Numbered from the stretch's first letter, positions 29,896 to 40,284 are shown. The stretch is 64,000 nt of DNA from Sphaerisporangium sp. TRM90804 (GCF_029846175.1 NZ_JARWAC010000017.1:1-64000), one strand, 5' to 3'. Translations and numbers: made by a program. The notes: generated from the sequence alone by a model not told the origin.

Positions 29896-30417
29896 TCACA
29901 TGGCGCGCAGCCAGTCGTCCGCCTCCTGCGGAGAGGTGAGGCGTACGACGTCGAGCGGGGCGAAGCGAGGGTCGTGGACGCGCCGGCCGATCTCGGTGCG
30001 GCGGGCGCCGTGCTCTGTCCAGGCCCACCGGGCCGGGTGGTCCTTGCGGAGCCAGTCGGACAACGTCTCGACGTTGCCGCCGAAGATCCGCTCGCGTCTC
30101 AGCGTCCGGCGCAGCGACCGCCGCAGGATGCGCGGCATGATCACGCTTTTGGAGTAGTCGAGCCAGACCACGGTGTCGGCGTGCGTCCACAGCACGTCCC
30201 GCACTTCGGGGTACCCGAGCGAGTCGAAGATCCACCCGGGAGTGGCCGCGATCTCCGTCACCTGCCGCCGCAGATCAGGGTTGGTCGCCCACTCCGGCCC
30301 GATGAAGTGAAGCGCATCCATTTCATAAAAGGGCAGCTCAAGCCGCCCCGAGAGAGCCCGGCCCATGGTCGTCTTCCCGGCCCCGCTGATCCCCACGACA
30401 AGAATGCGCCTCACCAC
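29896..30417 (-). CDS. P-loop kinase-like protein (FlaR / topology-modulation type)
   Basis: A 173-residue P-loop NTPase with GISGAGKTT (about 9-17). EMDALHFIGPEW and RRSLRRTLRRERIFGGNVETLSDW-type segments match proteins annotated as DNA topology modulation protein FlaR or adenylate-kinase-like. The true substrate is unknown. Downstream on the - strand there is no partner gene; a decayed ATPase fragment lies upstream. Confidence 0.75.
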   Translation of the reverse strand: MVRRILVVGISGAGKTTMGRALSGRLELPFYEMDALHFIGPEWATNPDLRRQVTEIAATPGWIFDSLGYPEVRDVLWTHADTVVWLDYSKSVIMPRILRRSLRRTLRRERIFGGNVETLSDWLRKDHPARWAWTEHGARRTEIGRRVHDPRFAPLDVVRLTSPQEADDWLRAM

Positions 30418-30423
30418 CGAAGG

Positions 30424-30618
30424 CTACTGACTCACCCCCCCACCCCACCCGCCCGCCCCCGGCCGCTCGTCCGTCCTCACGACGCCGGACCCCACCCGGC
30501 AAACCGCCCACCGGCCCACACGGTCTTCACAGATCACCGGCGTGCTCCACAACGGGAGCCGAATCGGAGGCGTCCCGTGCGAGATCGCGTTGCCGAGAAG
30601 CTCGCCGACCACGAGCAC
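30424..30618 (-). pseudogene. Fragment of a GHKL (anti-sigma-type) ATPase
   Basis: The 64-residue frame opens with LVVGELLGNAISHGTPPIRL, which is the N box of small HATPase_c anti-sigma or regulatory kinases (compare SELVTNAVRHG). The G1 and G2 boxes that should follow are missing, and the rest is Gly/Arg-rich nonsense. The upstream helix is also absent. It is best read as a truncated remnant, although a short genuine gene cannot be excluded. Confidence 0.5.
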
Positions 30619-30674
30619 CGGGCGGTCATCAAAAGGGGTGTGGCCGGAGGCTGATCGAGACGAGGTGGACAGCC

Positions 30675-30929
30675 GTGTTCAAGCACGCATGGAACGCCGA
30701 CGACTTCTCTCATCTGATCAGCCGCTCAGGCTCTGGGCGATCATGGATGAAGCCGCCGTACGTCGTCAGGTGGGAGGCGCGGCGGGTGATGGGCCAGCAG
30801 CTTCGGTAGCTGATCGATACGGCCGACCTGCGCAAGCTTCAGCCTGGGGAAGTGGCGGTCATTCGTCGCCGGGATCAAGAGCGGGCGCCTGCGCTGAGCC
30901 TGCGCAGGTGGGCCGCCGCGAGTGAATAG
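30675..30929 (+). pseudogene. Small gene interrupted by one in-frame TAG
   Basis: Starting at GTG 30675, 44 codons read well (FKHAWNADDFSHLISRSGSG, then KPPYVVRWEARRVMGQQLR). They meet TAG at 30807-30809, then continue in the same frame for 39 more codons (LIDTADLRKLQPGEVAVIRR...) to TAG 30927. The sequence across the stop is coding-like, so a GAG-to-TAG change in an 83-84-residue protein is the simplest reading. Family not recognised. Confidence 0.5.
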
Positions 30930-31136
30930 GGTCCTTTCGGCCATCCGCAGGGGTGAAGCGGCTACCGGTTGACTAGGCACAGTCCGAGCGGAGCGAGGGC
31001 CATTCAAGGGCGGTTGCGCGTTTATCCCGCCCGGGGAGGGTTGGTCACGGATCCGGGGGCCGGGAGACGTTACGGTGATCTTTTAGGGTCCGCGACGAGG
31101 GGCGGTGTCCCTTCGGGGAGCCTTATGTGGCCCTGC

Positions 31137-31180
31137 GGGGGCTTTGGGGGAAGTGGGGAGAAAAGTTTCGGGGTGGGGGG
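31137..31180 (+). promoter_or_regulatory. G-quadruplex-like tract
   Basis: Runs G5, G5, G4, G4 and G6 on the + strand are separated by loops of 4, 4, 11 and 1 bases. At least four runs of four or more guanines within 44 bases satisfy a strict quadruplex pattern. It lies 110-150 bp upstream of the phosphatase start and may affect promoter activity. Confidence 0.55.
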
Positions 31181-31218
31181 TGAAGGTGGTGGATGTCGCC
31201 TTTTGGGGGATGGGTGGA

Positions 31219-31240
31219 GTTCACCGGGGAGTCATGATCG
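31219..31240 (+). promoter_or_regulatory. PHO-box-like direct repeat
   Basis: Two 11-mers in direct repeat, GTTCACCGGGG (31219-31229) and AGTCATGATCG (31230-31240), match the Streptomyces PhoP direct-repeat unit (G(G/T)TCAYYYR(G/C)G) at 10 and 7 positions respectively. They stand 50 bp before a PhoD-type phosphatase, a typical Pho regulon gene. Binding by PhoP is an inference. Confidence 0.5.
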
Positions 31241-31290
31241 TGGGTCAGGCTACCGGGCGTCCCTCACCCTTGATCGCCTAGGGAGCTGTC

Positions 31291-32973
31291 GTGCCCCACC
31301 TCGATCGACGATCATTCCTCGTGACCGGCCTGGCCGCGGGCGCCGTCGCCGCCACCTCGGGTACCGCCCTCGCCGCGCCCGCGCCCGACCCCGCCGCCGA
31401 GACCGCGCAGACGCTCGCCTCCCGCGGCCTGCGCACCGACCCGTTCACACTCGGCGTCGCCTCGGGCGACCCCGACCACACCGGCTTCGTCATCTGGACC
31501 CGCCTGGCCCAGCAGCCGCTCGCCGAGGACGGCATGGGCGGCATGCCGGCCCGCCCCTTCCCCGTGCTCTGGCAGGTGTACGCCGACGAGCGGGGCCGCC
31601 GTCTGGTGCGCGCGGGTGTGGCCGTCGCCGCGCCCGAGTGGGGGCACAGCGTCCACGTCGAGGTGAACGGCCTGTCCGCGGACCGCGAGTACTGGTACCG
31701 CTTCCGCGTCGGCCCCTACGTCTCGCCCCTGGGCCGTGGCCGCACCGCGCCGCACCCGCTGAACTACGGCGGGGCGCTGGCCATGGCGTTCGTCTCCTGC
31801 GCCCAGTACGAGCACGGCTACTTCACCTCCTACCGGCGCCTGGCCGAGGAGAACGCCGACCTGGTGCTGCACCTTGGCGACTACCAGTACGAGTACACCA
31901 AGGACACCTACACCATCCCCGGCGGCAACATCCGCGACCACGAGGGCCCGGAGACCGAGACGCTGGCCAACTACCGGCAGCGGCACGCGCAGTACAAGGC
32001 CGACCCCGACCTGCAGGCCGCGCACGCCGCCTCGCCGTGGCTGGTCGTCTGGGACGACCACGAGCTGGACAACAACTGGGCGGACGAGGTGCCCGAGAAG
32101 CCGGAGGTGCCCCAGCCGAACTTCCTGACGCGCCGCGAGGCCGCGTTCCGCGCCTACTACGAGAACATGCCGCTGCGCCGCACCTCGATCCCGCGCGGCA
32201 TCGACATGCAGCTCTACCGGCGCATCAAGTGGGGACGCATGGCCACCTTCCACATGCTCGACACCCGGCAGTACCGCGACGACCAGGGCTGCGGGGACGG
32301 CTACGACGACTGCCCGGAGGCCGTCGACCCGGCGCGCTCGATCACCGGCGACGCGCAGGAGAAGTGGCTGCTGCACGGCTTCCGTGACTCGCGCGCGCAG
32401 TGGGACATCCTGGGTCAGCAGGTCTTCTTCGCCCAGCGCGACAACAACGCCGGCCCGGCCAAGGTGACCTCCCAGGACGCCTGGGACGGCTACGTCGCCT
32501 CCCGCCGGCGCATCACCGAGGGGTGGCTGGACGCCAAGGTGCGCAACCCCGTCGTGCTCACCGGCGACGTGCACGCGCACTGGGCGAGCGACCTCAAGCT
32601 CGACTACGACGACCCGACCGGCCCGTCGGTCGGCTCGGAGCTGGTCGCCACCTCGATCAGCACCGGCGGCGACGGCTCCGACTCCGACCCGGCCGCCCAC
32701 CCGTACCTGGCGATCAACCCGCACCTGCGGTTCTACAACAACCAGCGCGGCTACGTGCTCACCAAGATCGAGCGCGACCAGATGACCGCCGACTTCAAGG
32801 TGGTGCCGCAGGTGACGCAGCCCGGCTCCGAGGTGTACACCCGGGCCACCTTCGTCATCGAGGACCGGGTCCCGGGCTTGCAGCAGACCTACCTGCGCCC
32901 GCTCGACCCCGCTCTGCGCGCCCGCGGCGTCACCGTCGAGGAGACCGTGGAACTGGAGACCAAGCGCCCCTGA
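31291..32973 (+). CDS. phoD: PhoD-type alkaline phosphatase, Tat-exported
   Basis: Metallophosphoesterase that releases phosphate from phosphodiesters and monoesters outside the cell. It has 560 residues. A twin-arginine signal (DRRSFLVTGLAAGAVAATSG, 5-24) ends near ALAAPA. Next comes a PhoD N-terminal domain (about 48-160), then the catalytic domain with HLGDYQYEY (metal site), WDDHELDNNW and TGDVHAHW. These are the usual PhoD motifs for Fe3+ and Ca2+ binding. GTG 31291 is the start. A PHO-box-like repeat upstream suggests phosphate-starvation control. Confidence 0.93.
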   Translation: MPHLDRRSFLVTGLAAGAVAATSGTALAAPAPDPAAETAQTLASRGLRTDPFTLGVASGDPDHTGFVIWTRLAQQPLAEDGMGGMPARPFPVLWQVYADERGRRLVRAGVAVAAPEWGHSVHVEVNGLSADREYWYRFRVGPYVSPLGRGRTAPHPLNYGGALAMAFVSCAQYEHGYFTSYRRLAEENADLVLHLGDYQYEYTKDTYTIPGGNIRDHEGPETETLANYRQRHAQYKADPDLQAAHAASPWLVVWDDHELDNNWADEVPEKPEVPQPNFLTRREAAFRAYYENMPLRRTSIPRGIDMQLYRRIKWGRMATFHMLDTRQYRDDQGCGDGYDDCPEAVDPARSITGDAQEKWLLHGFRDSRAQWDILGQQVFFAQRDNNAGPAKVTSQDAWDGYVASRRRITEGWLDAKVRNPVVLTGDVHAHWASDLKLDYDDPTGPSVGSELVATSISTGGDGSDSDPAAHPYLAINPHLRFYNNQRGYVLTKIERDQMTADFKVVPQVTQPGSEVYTRATFVIEDRVPGLQQTYLRPLDPALRARGVTVEETVELETKRP

Positions 32974-33089
32974 CCCGGTCGCCCCACCGGGAAGCGGCGC
33001 GCGCGACGCCGCTTCCCGGCCCCTGGCCGCCCGATCCCCGGCCGGGGGGAAGCGCCGGCGTCGATTAGGTGAACGACGGGATGTCGCTA

Positions 33090-33095
33090 TATGCT
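33090..33095 (+). promoter_or_regulatory. -10 box of the tRNA gene
   Basis: TATGCT (33090-33095) fits TAnnnT and would start transcription about 30 bp before the mature tRNA 5' end. The -35 region is weak. Confidence 0.4.
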
Positions 33096-33134
33096 CTCCG
33101 AGCGCCGCGACGGGAGTACCCCGAGCGGTGACTA

Positions 33135-33207
33135 GGGGCTATAGCGCAGTTGGTAGCGCGCCTCCATGGCATGGAGGAGGTCTGGGGTTCGAATCCCCAT
33201 AGCTCCA
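33135..33207 (+). tRNA. tRNA-Ala (anticodon GGC)
   Basis: Seventy-three bases fold as a cloverleaf. The acceptor ggggcta pairs with tagctcc with one G-T. There is a D arm gcgc-agttggta-gcgc, an anticodon stem cctcc/ggagg with loop atggcat (anticodon GGC, decoding GCC), and a T arm tgggg-ttcgaat-cccca. The discriminator base is A. CCA is not encoded. A hairpin follows at 33216. Confidence 0.95.
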
Positions 33208-33215
33208 CAACAGTT

Positions 33216-33255
33216 ACGAAATCCCGTCTGATCGCTTCGATCGGGCGGGATTCGT
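33216..33255 (+). terminator. Terminator after tRNA-Ala
   Basis: acgaaatcccg (33216-33226) pairs with cgggattcgt (33246-33255) with one bulged A. The stem continues inward with G-T pairs to a 3-nt loop (about 18 pairs). CATTT follows. It terminates the tRNA transcript. Confidence 0.75.
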
Positions 33256-33315
33256 CATTTCCGGGCCGGTGAGGCCGTCGGATCGATATTCATCCGTCCG
33301 CCCGTCATGGGCCCG

Positions 33316-34143
33316 CTACTCGACTCCTAAGGTCGCCATGGCGCGGGCGAGGCGGTGGGCGTCGGTGGGGTCGTCGGGGCCGTTGATGAGGGGCACGGGG
33401 TTGGGGCCGCGGTAGGCGGTGCGGCCCGGGGGTGGGGTGGCGATGAGGGTGACTATCGGGCGGACGGCGGTGTCGGCGGGCTGGCCCAGCAACGGGGTCA
33501 GGACGACGCTGCCCAGCTTCATCAGGCCGTGGACGTCGCCGGCGAAGCTGGTTTTGACGAGGGTCTTCGGGCCCCAGGTGAGGTAGCTGACGGGGGAGTG
33601 CTCCGTCGCGAGGATGCCGAGGAGTTCGTTGGCTCGGCGCTGTTGCCGGTTCGACCTGGAGAAGGTGAAACCCGCGCTGAGTTCGAGGTCGTCCCAGTTG
33701 ATGGCGCCGGGCTTGGCGCCGGGGACGGAGGTGTTGACGACCACGGGGCGGGGGGCCTTCTCCAGCAGGGGGCGCAGGCCGGTGACGAGGACGTACTTGG
33801 AGACGAAGAACAGCACCCACGAGGCTTCGTGGCCCTCGGGGGTGAGGTGGCGCTTCTGGCGGATGTAGGAGGCGGCCAGGATCAGGGCGTCCACCTGTTC
33901 GTGCCGTGCGGTGATCTCCTTCACCACTCGCCTGGCTTCGGCGATCAGCGACAGGTCGGCCTGGACGAAGCGGGCTCGCTCGGCGGCGTCCGGGACGCCG
34001 TCCTTGGTGAGCGCGGCTACCAGCGCCTCGAACTTCGGCCTGCTGCGGCCGACGGCCGCCACCGTGTCGCCCTGCCGTAAGTAGTGCCGTACCAGGGCCG
34101 CGCCCATGCCGTCCGTGCCCCCGGTCACCACGATCGTGCCCAT
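33316..34143 (-). CDS. SDR-family oxidoreductase
   Basis: A 275-residue Rossmann-fold protein: TIVVTGGTDGMGAALVRHYL (2-21) is the NAD(P) motif TGGxxGxG. The usual catalytic YxxxK is not clearly present; the equivalent region has NRQQRRANELLGIL, so it may be a retinol-dehydrogenase-like relative with altered chemistry. Start ATG 34143 is preferred over ATG 34158 because aaagga precedes it at a good distance. It is divergent from a TetR regulator with a shared operator region. Confidence 0.75.
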   Translation of the reverse strand: MGTIVVTGGTDGMGAALVRHYLRQGDTVAAVGRSRPKFEALVAALTKDGVPDAAERARFVQADLSLIAEARRVVKEITARHEQVDALILAASYIRQKRHLTPEGHEASWVLFFVSKYVLVTGLRPLLEKAPRPVVVNTSVPGAKPGAINWDDLELSAGFTFSRSNRQQRRANELLGILATEHSPVSYLTWGPKTLVKTSFAGDVHGLMKLGSVVLTPLLGQPADTAVRPIVTLIATPPPGRTAYRGPNPVPLINGPDDPTDAHRLARAMATLGVE

Positions 34144-34161
34144 TACTGGTCCTTTCATCTG

Positions 34162-34223
34162 TAACGGAACCAATGTTCCGGTTCGTCTCGCACCCATCAT
34201 AACCGGATCGTGTGTTCCGTTAT
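34162..34223. promoter_or_regulatory. Operator region between SDR and TetR genes
   Basis: CGGAAC-CAAT-GTTCCG (34165-34180) is a perfect 6-bp palindrome with a 4-bp spacer. A second half, GTTCCGTTAT (34214-34223), mirrors GTAACGGAAC (34161-34170). Two TetR-type sites about 40 bp apart would cover both divergent promoters. This is the expected arrangement for an autoregulated TetR repressor. Confidence 0.65.
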
Positions 34224-34238
34224 CGGTAGGATCGCGGC

Positions 34239-34799
34239 ATGGAGGATGCGCGGGCCCGGCGCCGGGACGCCGTGGCCAATCGGGCGAAGATCGTCGAAGC
34301 GGCCGCGGCGGCGTTCGCGGAGCACGGCCTGAGCGTCGACATGCGCGGCGTCGCCGAGCGGGCGGGCGTGGGCGTCGGCACGCTCTACCGGCACTTCCCC
34401 ACGAAGGAGCTGCTTCTCCAAGAGATCATCGGCGCCGATCCGAGCGGCCTGGCCGTGTCGGAGCTGCCGCCCGGGCTGCCGGCCGCGAGTGCGCTTCGGG
34501 AGTTCTTCGGCTCCGCGGTACGGCGGCTCGCCCGCAACCCCGGGATGCTCGACCTGCTCGCGCGCACCGCTCCGTCCGACGCGGAGCTGGCGCGGTGCCT
34601 GGCCCACATGACCGGCCTGGGGGAGCAGGCCGTCGAGCGTTCGCGGGCCGACCGCACGCTCGCCGCTGACGTCACCCCGGCCGACGTCGCCTACCAGTTC
34701 CTCGCGCTCGTCAGGGTCGTCCAGCTGCTGCCCGGCCCGGCCGCCGCCGACCTGGAGCGTCAGGTGGACATCGCCGTGCGCGGGCTGGAGCGCCGCTGA
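34239..34799 (+). CDS. TetR-family transcriptional regulator
   Basis: A 186-residue repressor. The N-terminal helix-turn-helix is RAKIVEAAAAAFAEHG...MRGVAERAGVGVGTLYRHFPTKE (about 14-55), a textbook TetR DNA-binding domain. The C-terminal ligand domain resembles TetR_C_33/SbtR-like proteins. It probably represses the divergent SDR gene and itself through the palindromes between them. Ligand unknown. Confidence 0.9.
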   Translation: MEDARARRRDAVANRAKIVEAAAAAFAEHGLSVDMRGVAERAGVGVGTLYRHFPTKELLLQEIIGADPSGLAVSELPPGLPAASALREFFGSAVRRLARNPGMLDLLARTAPSDAELARCLAHMTGLGEQAVERSRADRTLAADVTPADVAYQFLALVRVVQLLPGPAAADLERQVDIAVRGLERR

Positions 34800-34880
34800 G
34801 ACCGCCTTGCCGCGAGGGCCGTTCGCGGACCGCCAGGGTCGATATGTCGCGAAACCGGCAAGCACCATTAGAGTTGCGGC

Positions 34881-36751
<1,871 letters not shown>

Positions 36752-36807
36752 GGTCCCGCCGTCGCTCGCGATCTGCTCACGCGCTACCGGTGTGACAAGG
36801 TGGAACG

Positions 36808-37716
36808 GTGACCGACAGACCATTGGCCGGGCAGGTGGCCCTCGTCAGCGGGGCCACCCGCGGCGGGGGGCGGGGCATCGCCGTCCAGCTCGGCGCGGCC
36901 GGCGCGACGGTGTACGTGACCGGGCGCAGCACGGCGGCGGCCCGGTCTCCCATGAACCGGCCCGAGACGATCGAGCAGACCGCCGAGCTGGTCACCGCCG
37001 CCGGGGGGCGCGGCATCGCCGTCGCCGTCGACCACACCGATTCCGCCCAGGTGCGCGACCTGGTGGAACGCCTGGCGCGGGAGCAGGACGGCAGGCTCGA
37101 CGTGCTGGTGAACAACGTGTGGGGCGGCGACCCGCTGACGGTGTGGGACAAGCCGCTGTGGGAGCAGCCGCTGGAGGAAGGCCTTCAGCTGCAGCGTCAG
37201 GCGGTGCACTCGCACATCATCACGAGCTGGCACGCGCTGCCCCTGATGGTGGCGCGCCGCCAAGGCCTGGTCGTGGAGGTCACCGACGGCACCGCCGACA
37301 TGGGCTACCGGGGCACCTTCTTCTACGACCTGGCGAAGGCGAGCGTCATCCGCGCCGCCCTGGCGCAGGCCGGCGACCTGCGCCCGCACGGCGTCACGGC
37401 CCTCGCGCTCACGCCGGGGTTCCTGCGGTCGGAGGCGATGCTCGACCACTTCGGCGTCACCGAACCCACCTGGCGGGACGGCATCGCCAAGGACCCGTAC
37501 TTCGCGATGTCCGAGACCCCCGCCTACGTCGGCCGCGCGGTGGCCGCCCTGGCCGCCGACCCCGAGGTGAGCCGCTGGACCGGCGAGTCCCTGTCGAGCT
37601 GGCGCCTGGCCAAGGAGTACGGCTTCGCCGACGCCGACGGCTCCCGCCCCGACTGGGGCGCCTACTACGCCGCCACCCGCGACGGCACCCCCGCCGACCC
37701 GGCCGACTACCGCTGA
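36808..37716 (+). CDS. SDR-family oxidoreductase (classical-like)
   Basis: A 302-residue short-chain dehydrogenase. The cofactor motif is VALVSGATRGGGRGIAVQL (10-28), with VLVNNVWGG as the NNAG-like motif. The catalytic tyrosine and lysine fit FFYDLAKASV, that is YxxxK. Long insertion and C-terminal extension (ESLSSWRLAKEYGF) match a clade annotated as SDR with unknown substrate in actinobacteria. GTG start 56 bp after the alditol oxidase, so possibly the same transcript. Confidence 0.85.
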   Translation: MTDRPLAGQVALVSGATRGGGRGIAVQLGAAGATVYVTGRSTAAARSPMNRPETIEQTAELVTAAGGRGIAVAVDHTDSAQVRDLVERLAREQDGRLDVLVNNVWGGDPLTVWDKPLWEQPLEEGLQLQRQAVHSHIITSWHALPLMVARRQGLVVEVTDGTADMGYRGTFFYDLAKASVIRAALAQAGDLRPHGVTALALTPGFLRSEAMLDHFGVTEPTWRDGIAKDPYFAMSETPAYVGRAVAALAADPEVSRWTGESLSSWRLAKEYGFADADGSRPDWGAYYAATRDGTPADPADYR

Positions 37717-37992
37717 CCCTGCCCGCCCGGGATGGCTGAGCGCCGCCGACGGCGCGGCCTTCGCCGTACCGCGACTCGCCGTCGCGGGCTGGGAAGGGCA
37801 GCGGGGCGGTGGGGTACCGTTCAGCCCTCGGAGTCGGGCTCTGCCGGGTGTGCCCGCCCCCGAGGCGGCTCGGCGTCGTCCGGTTATCGGATCCTTCGCT
37901 TGCGCGGCGGTGGGGTGGGGGTGGGGTCGCCCATCAGAAAGCGCGCCGGAGGCACCGTTTCGAAGGCGACCGGGTCGTGCCGTGTCCCGTTG

Positions 37993-39267
37993 CTAAGGGG
38001 CCTCGATGCCGCCGTCGGGGCGGCGGACCGTGGCGGCCCAGCGTTCGAACAGGTGGGTGGCCGGGGGGTGCTCGGCCGCGGCGGTCTCGTCGAGGTCGAC
38101 GCCCCAGCCTGGGGCGTCGTGCGGGTAGAGGTAGCCGTCACGCGGTGCCAGGGTGCCGGGGAAGACCTCGTGGGTGGCGTCGTTGTACACGTGGCCCTCC
38201 TGGATGGCGAAGGCCGGGGTGGTGACGTCCAGCGCCACGTTGGCGGCGGCGCCGACCGGGGAGACGTCGGCCGGTGCGTGCCAGGCGGTGCCGACGCCGG
38301 TCAGCTCGCACAGGGCGACCAGCTTGCGCGCGGGGGTGAGCCCGCCGATCGCCGACACGTGCAGGCGCAGGATGTCCACGCCGCCCCGGCTGACCAGCCG
38401 GGCCGCGTCGGCCACCGAGCCGGCCTGCTCGCCGACGGCGATCGGCATCGGGGCCGCCTCGCGCAGCTCCGGCAGCCGGTCGTACAGCTCCAGCGGGATG
38501 GGGTCCTCCAGGAAGAACAGGCGGAACGGCTCCAGCCGCCGCGCCAGGCCGATCGCCTGCTTGACGGTCAGCCGGTGGTGCACGTCGTGCAGCAGGCGCA
38601 CCTCCTCGCCCAGCTCGGCGCGGGCGCGGGCGAACAGCTCGGGGGTCGTGCGCAGGTAGTGCTGCACGTCCCAGCCGTCCGGATGGGGGTGTCCGGGGTA
38701 GGCGCCGCCGACGCCGGGCGCGCCGTAGCTGCCGAGGCCGGGCTGGCCCACCTGCACCCGCACGTGCGTGACGCCGGTGGCCATGATCTGCCGGGCCCGC
38801 TCCAGCGTCTCCTCGATCGAGGCGCCGCTCGCGTGCAGGTAGAGGGCGGCGGCGGCCCGCACCCGGCCGCCCAGCAGCTCGTACACCGGCATGCCCGCCC
38901 GCTTGCCCGCGATGTCCCACAGGGCCTGGTCGACCCCGGACAGCGCGTTGTTCAGCACCGGGCCGCCCCGCCAGTACGAGGACAGGTGCACCATGCGGGT
39001 GATGTCCTCGATGTCGGCGGGGTGCCGGCCGATCAGCATCGGCGCCACGTGCTTCTCGACGGTCTCGGCCACCGAGTGGAAGCGCTGGGTGAAGGTGGCG
39101 CACCCCAGGCCGTACAGGCCGGGCTCGCTGGTGTCGACCCGCACCACGACGAGCGGGACGCCCTCGGGCGCGGTCACGATGGGCCGCACGCGGGTGATGC
39201 GCAGGCCGTCACGCGACGGCCACGGCGCTTGGGTCTCGGGGATCACGCCGTCGAAGAGCTGGTTCAT
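37993..39267 (-). CDS. Mannonate dehydratase-like enolase-superfamily enzyme
   Basis: A 424-residue enolase-superfamily protein, ManD/RspA type. The metal ligands lie in LHDVHHRLT, FFLEDPIP and IAVGEQAG in the order expected (Asp, Glu, Glu). The N-terminal cap contains PIVTAPEGVPLVVVRVDT and the clade's LYGLGCATFTQR. It would dehydrate a sugar acid such as D-mannonate or D-gluconate. Many RspA-like members have very low activity, so the substrate is open. Its start overlaps the epimerase stop by 4 bases (ATGA), so the two are coupled. Confidence 0.85.
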   Translation of the reverse strand: MNQLFDGVIPETQAPWPSRDGLRITRVRPIVTAPEGVPLVVVRVDTSEPGLYGLGCATFTQRFHSVAETVEKHVAPMLIGRHPADIEDITRMVHLSSYWRGGPVLNNALSGVDQALWDIAGKRAGMPVYELLGGRVRAAAALYLHASGASIEETLERARQIMATGVTHVRVQVGQPGLGSYGAPGVGGAYPGHPHPDGWDVQHYLRTTPELFARARAELGEEVRLLHDVHHRLTVKQAIGLARRLEPFRLFFLEDPIPLELYDRLPELREAAPMPIAVGEQAGSVADAARLVSRGGVDILRLHVSAIGGLTPARKLVALCELTGVGTAWHAPADVSPVGAAANVALDVTTPAFAIQEGHVYNDATHEVFPGTLAPRDGYLYPHDAPGWGVDLDETAAAEHPPATHLFERWAATVRRPDGGIEAP

Positions 39268-40172
39268 GACACCGCCACGTCTGGGTCGGGAAGGTCGTCC
39301 ACGGGCGTCACCGGGTGCGCGTGCTCGGCGCGGAAGCCGAGCAGCCGCTCGGCCGCGCCGACGTCGATCGGGGTGACGCGGTCGGGCATGGTCGCGCGGC
39401 GCACGACCCCCGGCAGGTACAGGTCGAGCAGTCGCGCGGTGGGGTACGGGGCCAGGGTGGTCGCGGCGGCCAGGCCCAGCACGTGGTAGCCGGTGACCGG
39501 CCGGGTGACCGCGAGCAGGTTGGCCCGCGCGGCGTCCCTGGTGTCGAGGTGGCTCCACAGCTCGCGGACGCCCGCGCCTGGGTCGGCGGCGTAGGCGGCG
39601 GCGCGCTTGGGGAACTGGTCGTCCGGGCCGCCGAGCAGCGGGAACCGCAGGGCGACCACGGCCATGTCGTAGCGGCGGGCCATCATCGCGGCCGTCGCCT
39701 CGTCGGCCTGCTTGGACAGCGCGTACGGATCGGCCACCTGCAGCGGCAGCGCCTCGTCCACCGGGAGGTACGCCGGGCGCAGCAGCCGCGGCGCCCAGGG
39801 CAGGCCGAGGACCGAGAAGCTGCTGGCGATCGCGGCGCGCCGGACGCCGGCCCGCGCGGCCTCCTCCAGCACGACGAAGGTCGCCCGGACGTTGCCGACG
39901 AACACCTCCTCGGGCGTGCCCAGGCTGGGCGCGGGGATGGCGGCGCAGTGGATCACGGTGTCGGCCCCGCGCACGGCTTCGCGTACGGCCCGGGCGTCAC
40001 CGGCGCCGCCGGCCACCACGCGGTCGGCCGGCAGGTCGCCGGGGTCGTGGAGGTCGAGCGCGGTGGCGGGGATGCCGTGGCCGGCGAGCAGCCCGAGCGT
40101 GGCGCGCCCGAGCCTGCCCGCGGCGCCGGTCACCAGGACGCGACGAGGGTCGCGGGTCAATCGGTTCACCAC
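39264..40172 (-). CDS. NAD-dependent epimerase/dehydratase
   Basis: An extended SDR of 302 residues from GTG 40172. VLVTGAAGRLGRATLGLLAG is the NAD motif, and DPYALSKQADEA holds the YxxxK catalytic pair. Similar to uronate/hexose dehydrogenases and epimerases. With the ManD-like gene it may form a small sugar-acid pathway, for example uronate dehydrogenase followed by an acid dehydratase. That pairing is inference. Longer frames upstream lack conservation. Confidence 0.8.
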   Translation of the reverse strand: MVNRLTRDPRRVLVTGAAGRLGRATLGLLAGHGIPATALDLHDPGDLPADRVVAGGAGDARAVREAVRGADTVIHCAAIPAPSLGTPEEVFVGNVRATFVVLEEAARAGVRRAAIASSFSVLGLPWAPRLLRPAYLPVDEALPLQVADPYALSKQADEATAAMMARRYDMAVVALRFPLLGGPDDQFPKRAAAYAADPGAGVRELWSHLDTRDAARANLLAVTRPVTGYHVLGLAAATTLAPYPTARLLDLYLPGVVRRATMPDRVTPIDVGAAERLLGFRAEHAHPVTPVDDLPDPDVAVS

Positions 40173-40284
40173 CTGAGGGCCGGGGACGGGTCGGCTCGGC
40201 CCCCACCGCCGGGCGGATCGCGCCGCGGCGAGCGGCTGGCTTCCGGCCCGGCGACGGCGAACGGCCGCAGCCGATTCTTCCACG

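Larger units (their letters stand above)
30930..31290. other. Spacer with regulatory signals before the phoD-type gene
   Basis: No gene was seen in these 361 bases. They hold a strongly G-rich tract (31137-31180) and a PHO-box-like direct repeat (31219-31240), described separately. Confidence 0.5.

Noticed and set aside
31291-31300. phoD as a lipoprotein or Sec-exported protein
   Set aside because: The RRSFL twin-arginine motif with a moderately hydrophobic stretch fits Tat, and there is no lipobox cysteine.
33135-33315. tRNA-Ala as an integration site for a mobile element
   Set aside because: No integrase and no direct repeat of the tRNA 3' end were seen downstream within the window.
37884-37995. 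Possible small - strand gene ending RFLMGDPTPTPPPRKRRIR
   Set aside because: It reads partly coding-like, but it has no ribosome-binding site and its 5' part overlaps the end of the ManD-like gene in another frame. Insufficient support.
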